Position numbers and translations under genes: made by a program. This document shows positions 7,901 to 12,111 of a stretch of DNA of 12,111 nt, piece by piece. The notes below the pieces were generated by a model. It did not search any database, was not told the origin of the DNA, and was given only the letters and a program-made list of their open reading frames with translations. How positions within the stretch are numbered: the first letter of the stretch is position 1; every line of letters begins with the position of its first letter. The DNA comes from CAYXVU01 sp964468725 (lineage in GTDB: Bacteria > Acidobacteriota > Blastocatellia > UBA7656), in contig CAYXVU010000185.1 in the NCBI GenBank assembly GCA_964468725.1, positions 1 through 12,111 of the forward strand, read 5' to 3'.

Positions 7901-8418
7901 CCGTTGGTGACGACGTTGGGCGAAAGCAATGCCAAAGTGTTGATATTCAACCCTACCGGCAACTCGATCACTTTGCGCTCGTCGAAACTCTTTCCGAGTT
8001 GGGAAGTCGTCGTTTCGACTAACTCGGCAGCGGCTCCGGTCGTCACTGTGACAACTTCGGAAACCGCACCCGCTTCGAGGGTGACGTTGATGTCGGTGAC
8101 GCGATTGAGTTGCACCTGCACATTGGTATTGGAATAGCTTTTGAAATTTTCCACTTCGATGGTGACGGTGTAGAAACCGACCGGGACATTGTTGAAGCGG
8201 AAGGTGCCGTTATCGGCAGTTTGAGTCTGAAAGGTTTGGTTCGTCGCGTTGTTCTTCGCCGTCACTTTTGCTGCTGTGATGACCGCGCCTTGCTGGTCTT
8301 GAAGCGTACCGGCAATCGTGCCATCGGTGGTTCCTTGCGCAAAGCTTGGCAAGACCATCGCGAGAACCAGCGTGATGCTCAAAACGGCATGAACACCCCT
8401 GATTACTGACTGTCTCAT
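4975..8418 (-). CDS. Oar-like TonB-dependent outer-membrane receptor with carboxypeptidase-regulatory domain
   Basis: Large outer-membrane barrel for energised transport; its substrate is unknown. Of the 1147 residues, 1-27 are a Sec signal peptide (VLSITLVLAMVLPSFA|QG). Residues about 31-115 form a CarboxypepD_reg/Ig-like domain (DGTIAGTLQDQQGAVITAAKV, then DNGTFRFNNVPVGFYTV). The plug domain follows (FTLDGIDNND, then FTAEFGHSSAGQFNVITKSG, then TNEFHG). From about residue 280 the barrel runs to a C-terminal MVLRYHF, whose terminal Phe is the expected outer-membrane insertion signal. The length is normal for the family. The start at 8418 is set by AAAGGAGG (8426-8433) seven bases upstream and by the signal peptide beginning there. 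An upstream in-frame Met at 8484 would put 22 polar residues ahead of the signal peptide and is rejected. No TonB or ExbBD genes are nearby. The nearest upstream gene on this strand encodes a secreted crystallin-fold protein. Confidence 0.93.
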   Translation of the reverse strand: MRQSVIRGVHAVLSITLVLAMVLPSFAQGTTDGTIAGTLQDQQGAVITAAKVTAKNNATNQTFQTQTADNGTFRFNNVPVGFYTVTIEVENFKSYSNTNVQVQLNRVTDINVTLEAGAVSEVVTVTTGAAAELVETTTSQLGKSFDERKVIELPVGLNINTLALLSPNVVTNGAGVTGAGGAVGGNRPRNNSFTLDGIDNNDIVLTGPQIAPIQDAVKEFTILTNQFTAEFGHSSAGQFNVITKSGTNEFHGDAWWYNINKFFRSLDHRFIESEAANGRNGDEVKRPRDDFNRIGGDFGGPIIKDKLFFFGAYQYQTRGQAGATTTFGAPTAAGYSRLAGINGLSQFSLNLLRNHVAPAPSQTGTIDVLGEEIPVGQLLVLVPNFFTLHQWHANVDYNLSANDRLYGRFFYDRTRAPLLGSPGPEFTGSTGSDNRLFSLTENHTFNSNLVNEFRFGYRRQNQSFNVPLEFSDFPGQFPNINIDEIGLFIGPNTNSPQSGIANVYQASDTMSWTRGRHQMKFGSDYRRAIVPGDFLPRSRGEYAYGSLERFLLDLKPDGANGGLRGVGSGFFSGNQWAIYNFFQDDFKLRPNLTINLGLRYEYTSNARDASLQRLNAISNVAADDPVLARIRRESGFTGLFPNGIIFDEPKTDKNNFAPRIGLAWAPEFQNGWLHRVFGDSGQSSIRAGFSVAHDVLFQNLVNLQLPPQLQSEIDASSGGGGIFGNNTRFLETGGIPSGGPVDPALFTDRDTARLLTQAIILDTKTPYTMSWSLAVQREFLKNWSVEARYLGTRGVHLFVQSRLNGGVPPSFNLPTFFTASSVPGRSALRNLPSREDFLNAQERLLGDLGFAGNITAFPAQGNSIYHGGSFNLKRRFAGGLTIDSSYTWSKTIDDGTNELFTSFVNPRRPQDNFNLRNERAESVLSRRHRFTFAWIWELPFYREDKSWIGKTLGGWQVSGVYQAESGQRVDALSFTDSNGNGDAAGDRAVLNPTGDLGRGTAVNWLLRNGNIVPAGSAADSQVVGYVAIDPNAGFVLADVGAVSTAGRNLLQAPGINNWDLAFFKRIPINERHRLEFRAELYNAFNHPQFVIDDPFATDYVDVASPNFQNKRLFSGNPFGTVSTFGLITDPIGGGNPRVIQMVLRYHF

Positions 8419-8681
8419 GGCTGTGCCTCCTTTTTTATTGGTAAAGGGACTGGAGCAAGTATGTTCCGAAATCAGTCGGGACACTACACTAGTAGAGTAC
8501 CGAAGTCGTCACCAGAATTGCGTAAAAGGTTTGTGAAAACTCGCAAAAATACGGTCGTGCGATGGCAGAAATGGCCGAAAGGAAGGGAGAGAAAACCGCA
8601 ATCCCGCTTTCCGGTAATCGGTATAAACCAGAAGTCCGAAAAGCGGGATTTGGTTCGAAAAAATGAACCCATGGATTACGC
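8419..8681 (-). other. Crystallin-receptor intergenic region with a long-loop inverted repeat
   Basis: AATCCCGCTTT (8600-8610) and AAAGCGGGATT (8640-8650) form an 11-bp perfect inverted repeat around 29 bases. It lies about 30 bases past the stop of the crystallin gene and is followed on the - strand by GCGGTTTTCTC, so it may end that transcript. GGTTC/GAACC (8652-8656, 8665-8669) is a smaller hairpin beside it. The receptor promoter should lie between here and 8434, but I found no convincing -35/-10 pair. Confidence 0.4.
8426..8433 (-). promoter_or_regulatory. Strong Shine-Dalgarno site deciding the receptor start
   Basis: Read on the - strand this is AAAGGAGG, seven bases before the ATG at 8418. 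It is near-complete in complementarity to the 16S rRNA tail and is the reason the receptor start is placed here rather than at 8484. Confidence 0.85.
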
Positions 8682-10094
8682 TCAATCGTTCACGCGCAGA
8701 GACGTAATCTGGTTGTCCCACGTGCGGCGCAGCAAACGATAATGACTGAGATCAGTAATATCGCGGGTGATCGTCAGCAATGCGCCCTTGAAATCCGCAT
8801 CAGCAAAGACAACGGCCTGACTCTGTCCCACGATCTTCACGGAAGATATCCGGCCTGCCCAATTGTTCAACACCTTCGACAGATCGGTTTGCCTGCCACC
8901 GTCGGCAATGCAGATGGCGCGACCTTGAAAATTCGCGTCTTCGTAAAAACAGACGCCATCATCGTGAAACTCAGCGGGTGAAAACACAGTGTCGCGCGCC
9001 GGTAGAACGCGCACCGATGAGGCAACGTTATCCCATGTTTTGTTCCGCATGCGATAAGCTGCCAGATTCGGAATGTCAGACGCGATGCTCAATGATTCGC
9101 CGCTGAAGTCTGCCAGTTGATGGAGCACAGCGCGCACATCACCTATCACCTTAACTGACGAAATACGGTTGCCCATCGGTTCGGTCAAGCCCATCAGGTC
9201 GCGTTCAGATTGATGGAGGCGTAAGCAAAATGAACGTCCGCGATAATTCGGTTCCTCAAAAAAGCAGGCGATGTCGGTTTCCGGCCTCGGCGCGGGGTCG
9301 CGCGGCGGCACGCGAACGTCGCCCTCATCGCGCGGCGGCGGATTTTCACCCGGTCGCGGCAAAGGCACATTGCCCGACAGCGAGGTGACGCGAATGGCGG
9401 AGATTTGATCGTTCCAATCGCCGCGCCCGAGTCGTACACTGCTCAGGTTCGGAACGTTGGCCGTGAGATTGAGCGCCGTGCCGCCGAATCCTGCGTTTTG
9501 AAAGACCACGACTCTTGCTTGTCCGAACACTTTGACAGACGAGATGCGCTCATTCCAATCAGCAGGCATTCTGCTCAGGTCGAATTTCTCTTCGCCCATA
9601 AACAGACAAAACGACCGCCCTTGATAATTCGGCAGCTCATAAAAGCACGCGCCATCAGAGGGCGTGTCCAACTCCTGCCCGCTCGGTCGTTGACGCCCTG
9701 CGTCTTCATAAGGCAACACGCGGATTGACGTGACCTGATTATCCCAGTCGCTATTGCCGAGCGGCAGACGGCGCAGGTCTGCAAGGTTCGATGTGACTTG
9801 CAGATAGTCCCCGCGATAACCGTCATCCTGATAGATGAGGGCGCGCGCATTACCAAAGACGCGAATCGAAGAGATGCGCTCGTTCCACTCACTGCGATTG
9901 ATTCGCAAATTGTCATCGTTGTCACCCACCGTCATACAGAAATAGCGACCCTGATAGTTCGGGAACTCATAAAAGCACACTCCGTTTTCCGGCAGCGGAG
10001 CCGCAACTTGCGTGCTGGCGCTCGGCGCTCTGAGTGCAAAGGCGACAATCACTGCGCTAAAAACGGCTGTCGAAATTTTCAAAAATGATCTCAT
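8682..10094 (-). CDS. Secreted protein of four beta/gamma-crystallin (peptidase inhibitor I36-like) domains
   Basis: The 470-residue protein has a signal peptide (MRSFLKISTAVFSAVIVAFALRAPSAS, cut near residues 27-30), then four crystallin-type domains at about 38-128, 148-238, 275-365 and 380-470. Each starts with a CFYE-xPNYQGR-xxC unit whose Cys pair is spaced CX12C (40/53, 150/163, 277/290, 382/395), a likely disulfide. Each has two Greek-key motifs. The second motif of each domain carries a Ca-site-like DNQVTS, NDQISA, DNVASS or DNQITS. The first is degenerate (NERISS twice, GNRISS, AGRISS). A Pro/Arg/Asp-rich linker (residues 246-273) splits the domains into two pairs. The family is structural and Ca-binding (Myxococcus protein S) or, in Streptomyces SMPI, a metalloprotease inhibitor; which applies is not visible. 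AGGAGG (10100-10105) five bases upstream decides the ATG at 10094 over one at 10115. Confidence 0.88.
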   Translation of the reverse strand: MRSFLKISTAVFSAVIVAFALRAPSASTQVAAPLPENGVCFYEFPNYQGRYFCMTVGDNDDNLRINRSEWNERISSIRVFGNARALIYQDDGYRGDYLQVTSNLADLRRLPLGNSDWDNQVTSIRVLPYEDAGRQRPSGQELDTPSDGACFYELPNYQGRSFCLFMGEEKFDLSRMPADWNERISSVKVFGQARVVVFQNAGFGGTALNLTANVPNLSSVRLGRGDWNDQISAIRVTSLSGNVPLPRPGENPPPRDEGDVRVPPRDPAPRPETDIACFFEEPNYRGRSFCLRLHQSERDLMGLTEPMGNRISSVKVIGDVRAVLHQLADFSGESLSIASDIPNLAAYRMRNKTWDNVASSVRVLPARDTVFSPAEFHDDGVCFYEDANFQGRAICIADGGRQTDLSKVLNNWAGRISSVKIVGQSQAVVFADADFKGALLTITRDITDLSHYRLLRRTWDNQITSLRVND

Positions 10095-10284
10095 ATTCTC
10101 CTCCTCTTGCATCAACTGCGTACGTTAGACGCTTGGCAGCCCCGCTTGCGTTGATCGAAAAATTCAGCACACGAATTGGTATGTCTGCCTTAACTTGTTG
10201 AGCTGTCCGCATCAATCTGCCTCTTACTTGATTACTCTCCGCCATCACATCTGTTGCTGCCTGCACGCCAACCATACAGCCGCT

Positions 10285-10312
10285 ATTGTAACCTGCAAGC
10301 CGCATACCTCAA
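10285..10312 (-). promoter_or_regulatory. Candidate sigma-70-type promoter of the crystallin-domain gene
   Basis: Read on the - strand, TTGAGG (10312-10307; four of six matches to TTGACA) and TACAAT (10290-10285; five of six) are 16 bases apart. Transcription would start near 10278, giving a leader of about 184 nt. It lies just past the stop of the methyltransferase, so the crystallin gene need not depend on that gene's promoter. Confidence 0.45.
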
Positions 10313-10336
10313 TGGCAACCGTCTGCCAGGTGCGGA

Positions 10337-11500
10337 TTAGTAAAGCCGCAGAATCAGGCACTTCAAATAGTAAGTTTCCGGCATCGCCAACAGGATGGGG
10401 TGGTCGCGCGCTTGCGTGCGCTTTTCGATAATCTGCACCGTGCGGTCTGCATCCGCCGCCGCTTCGGTGATGAGATTTAAGAAAGCCTCTTCGCTGAGAT
10501 GGTAAGAACAAGTGGAGGTAATCAGCGTGCCGCCTGCTGTGAGCAGCTTCATCGCGCGCAGATTGATCTCTTTGTAACCGCGCCGTGCACCTTCGAGCGC
10601 CGCACGATTTTTAGCAAAAGCCGGAGGATCGAGATTAATCACATCAAACCGCTCGCCTGCCTGTTCGAACTCGCGCAGTTTGTCGAAGACGTTAGCCTCG
10701 ACCAGTTCAACGTTGGTCAGGTGATTGAGTTCAAGGTTGCGGCGTGCTTCGATGATCGCCGGTGCAGAGATGTCTAGCGCCGTAACCTGGTCGGCTTGAT
10801 GAGCCAGATGCACAGCGAAGCCGCCTTGAAATGTGAAGCAATCGAGCGCGCGCCCGCGCCCGTAGCCCATCGCTGCCGCACGGTTCTCGCGCTGGTCTAA
10901 AAACGCGCCGGTCTTCTGACCGGCAAGCAGATTGACACAGAAGCGCAAACCGTTCTCTTCGAAGATGACCTCATCAGGGGCAGCGCCATGCATGACATTG
11001 ACCTGTAACGGTAAGCCTTCCAATTGACGCACCCGCGCCTCATTGCGTTCGATGATGACTGGCGGATTGTAGCGTTCGGCAAGCAACTCGACCCACATCG
11101 TTTTGAGCGCCTCCATGCCTTGCGAGAGAGTTTGTATGACGAAGCAGTCATTGAAGCGATCAATGATGAGTGAGGGCAGCCAATCGCTTTCACTGTAAAT
11201 CAGCCGATAGGCAGTCGTATCGCGTACCACTTGCTTGCGCAACTGCTCGGCTGCCAGCAATCGCTGGCGCCAAAATTCACGATCCACTTCGCTTTCGTCG
11301 AATGCCACGAAGCGCAAGGCGATTTGTGACTTGTCGCTGTAGAGCGCCTGACCCTGCAACTTGCCGCGCGCATCGGTGACGCGCACCAATTCGCCTGCCT
11401 GCGCCCGCCGCGCATCGAGCAGATCGCTGCGATAGACCCACAAATTGCGCGCCAGCACGCGTTCGCAAGCGCGTTTGTTGATAGTTACCGTTGCTGTCAT
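10337..11500 (-). CDS. rlmI: RlmI-like class I SAM-dependent 23S rRNA (cytosine-5) methyltransferase
   Basis: Cytoplasmic RNA m5C methyltransferase of the RlmI/YccW type; E. coli RlmI modifies C1962 of 23S rRNA. The 387-residue product has an N-terminal PUA domain (about 1-70, ending GQALYSDKSQIALRFVAFD), then a linker domain with SESDWLPSLIIDRF. The motif GQKTGAFLDQRENR is at 194-207. The Rossmann methyltransferase domain has SAM motif I LDCFTFQGGFA (219-229), acidic LDIS (242-245), motif IV NLDPPAFAKN (289-298) and motif VI TSTCSYH (328-334) with Cys331. The C-terminal HPILLAMPETYYLK matches the family. Length is normal. ATG at 11500 is used; an in-frame GTG at 11512 would add four residues. 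Neither has a clear ribosome site, so the mRNA may have a weak or very short leader. Target position is inferred from the family, and close paralogues exist, so the symbol is tentative. Confidence 0.88.
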   Translation of the reverse strand: MTATVTINKRACERVLARNLWVYRSDLLDARRAQAGELVRVTDARGKLQGQALYSDKSQIALRFVAFDESEVDREFWRQRLLAAEQLRKQVVRDTTAYRLIYSESDWLPSLIIDRFNDCFVIQTLSQGMEALKTMWVELLAERYNPPVIIERNEARVRQLEGLPLQVNVMHGAAPDEVIFEENGLRFCVNLLAGQKTGAFLDQRENRAAAMGYGRGRALDCFTFQGGFAVHLAHQADQVTALDISAPAIIEARRNLELNHLTNVELVEANVFDKLREFEQAGERFDVINLDPPAFAKNRAALEGARRGYKEINLRAMKLLTAGGTLITSTCSYHLSEEAFLNLITEAAADADRTVQIIEKRTQARDHPILLAMPETYYLKCLILRLY

Positions 11501-11807
11501 ACAATTGGCCACATGCTACAGAATCTGCGCTCAGAAGGCGAATCCGAGAAAGCGAGAAGCGATGCCGCTGAATGAAGCTCTTTACCTTGCGCTTTTCATG
11601 CCTTTCCCATACCATGCCCCCTGTTTCAGGCATTTCGGTTTTCTCGATCATTTTCTATAGCCCCTTTTTCTGTCTTAGGTTCGGCTATGAAATTTGGAGG
11701 GTCTCCCATTTTGACCTCTCTTTTTCCATCCCTTCTTGGCCTCTTCTCGCAATCGCTCATCGCTCACTCTTTTCACCGTTTCCCTTTCGCTCAGGAGAAC
11801 TTTCACC
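11501..11807 (+). other. Divergent intergenic region with pyrimidine-rich leader
   Basis: About 300 bases between the divergent methyltransferase and surface-protein genes with no convincing gene. ATGCCT (11598-11603) and AGGCAT (11628-11633) can pair. From about 11641 the + strand becomes strongly C/T-rich (runs such as CCCCTTTTTCTGTC and CTCTCTTTTTCCATCCCTTC), and the bias continues into the following gene. TTGACC at 11711-11716 looks like a -35 but has no -10 at proper spacing. AGGAGA at 11793-11798 is the ribosome site of the next gene. No riboswitch was recognised. Confidence 0.45.
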
Positions 11808-12111
11808 ATGACTCGACTCTTCTCTTCCTTCTCTCGTAAGGCGCTTCTTCACGCCCTGCTGCTCGCCCTCTTGACCGGCTGCCTCACCTTGCTGCCGCTC
11901 TCCTCTACCCTTCCGGCTTCTTCCTCCGCCAGCAGCTCTCCCGCGCCTCCCTCTTCTCCTGCGCTGACCTCCAACAGTTCGCCTCCTTCTGCTGCCATCG
12001 TCCCTTCGGCAGCGAGGCGCTCGGCGACGCCCTTTTTCGCCCCTTCGATCACCGCTACCAAAGTGGACGCCCTCTTCACCGATGTGGATGGCGATACCAA
12101 AGCCGACCCCG
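11808..12111 (+). CDS. Start of a lipobox-bearing, Ser/Pro-rich surface protein (partial, runs off the window)
   Basis: An open frame from ATG 11808 continues to the window end without a stop (101 codons plus one base). AGGAGA (11793-11798) is nine bases upstream. The product starts with MTRLFSSFSRK, a basic hydrophobic signal HALLLALLTGC with a perfect lipobox (LTGC, Cys25), and a second hydrophobic stretch. A low-complexity Ser/Pro/Ala tether follows (about residues 32-75), then TATKVDALFTDVDGDTKADP. The DxDGDxxxD spacing resembles Ca-binding Asp loops. A VDALFTDVDGD-type lead-in is what I would expect before DUF11/TIGR01451-like or similar Ig-like repeat domains of large bacterial surface proteins (inference). 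It may be a lipoprotein, or a Sec-secreted protein cut later. Codons are strikingly pyrimidine-rich (CTC, TTC, TCC, TCT). The rest of the gene lies outside the window. Confidence 0.8.
   Translation, partial: MTRLFSSFSRKALLHALLLALLTGCLTLLPLSSTLPASSSASSSPAPPSSPALTSNSSPPSAAIVPSAARRSATPFFAPSITATKVDALFTDVDGDTKADP

Noticed and set aside
6583..8022. Two long + strand open frames (6583-7338 and 7354-8022) opposite the receptor gene
   Set aside because: They lie fully antisense to a receptor with intact signal peptide, domain and C-terminal motifs. Their products are Arg/Ile/Glu-rich without recognisable domains, as expected from complement reading of a GC-rich barrel gene.
8419..8484. Upstream extension of the receptor to an ATG at 8484
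   Set aside because: It would place 22 polar residues ahead of a complete signal peptide and ignore the strong ribosome site at 8426-8433.
10057..10305. - strand 82-codon frame in the gap between methyltransferase and crystallin gene
   Set aside because: It overlaps the crystallin signal peptide in another frame and shows no motif or ribosome site. The gap is better read as a promoter and leader.
11277..11651. - strand 124-codon frame overlapping the methyltransferase start
   Set aside because: Most of it lies in another frame of the methyltransferase gene. The unique part has no recognisable domain and no clear ribosome site.
11572..11811. + strand 79-codon frame in the divergent gap
   Set aside because: It is made of the pyrimidine-rich leader read as Phe, Ser, Leu and Pro codons, overlaps the next gene's start and lacks a ribosome site.
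11849..12100. - strand 83-codon Glu/Ala/Gly-rich frame at the right edge
   Set aside because: It is the complement of the Ser/Pro/Leu-rich surface-protein start. Its low complexity is explained by that gene.
1..12111. tRNA, rRNA, CRISPR array, transposase or phage genes
   Set aside because: I looked for cloverleaf-like stems, regularly spaced repeats and mobile-element protein motifs and saw none. The only repeat element is the 64-nt double palindrome at 4818-4881.

Overview
The window most resembles a chromosome segment of an Acidobacteriota-type bacterium, possibly Blastocatellia. The basis is a ~1150-residue Oar-like TonB-dependent receptor with an N-terminal carboxypeptidase-regulatory domain (a family greatly expanded in that phylum), a matching style of type IV pilin, a TMTC-like glycosyltransferase with TPRs, and moderately high GC. 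This placement is inference from gene families; no rRNA or other marker gene is present.

Layout. On the + strand, a type IV prepilin (128-610) is followed by a hairpin and a gap holding a consensus -10 box. Then come a GT-C/TMTC-like membrane glycosyltransferase with C-terminal TPRs (948-2897), an ABC-2 type permease (2972-3814) and a membrane-anchored TPR protein (3884-4771), spaced closely enough to be one operon. This set recalls the Myxococcus pilA-pilG-pilH-pilI arrangement, but no ABC ATPase lies in the window. A 64-nt REP/BIME-like double palindrome and a terminator hairpin separate this operon from the convergent - strand genes.

On the - strand, read in transcription order, are an RlmI-like 23S rRNA methyltransferase (11500-10337), a secreted protein made of four beta/gamma-crystallin domains (10094-8682) and the Oar-like outer-membrane receptor (8418-4975). 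At the right edge a + strand gene begins at 11808 and runs out of the window. It encodes a lipobox-bearing, Ser/Pro-rich surface protein that enters a Ca-binding-type Asp motif, and it is preceded by a strongly pyrimidine-rich leader.

Function. Most of the window serves the cell surface: pilus subunit, possible pilin or surface-protein glycosylation, a pilus-type ABC permease, a secreted crystallin-fold protein, an outer-membrane transporter and the start of a large surface protein. The methyltransferase is housekeeping. No tRNA, rRNA, CRISPR array, transposase or phage gene was seen.
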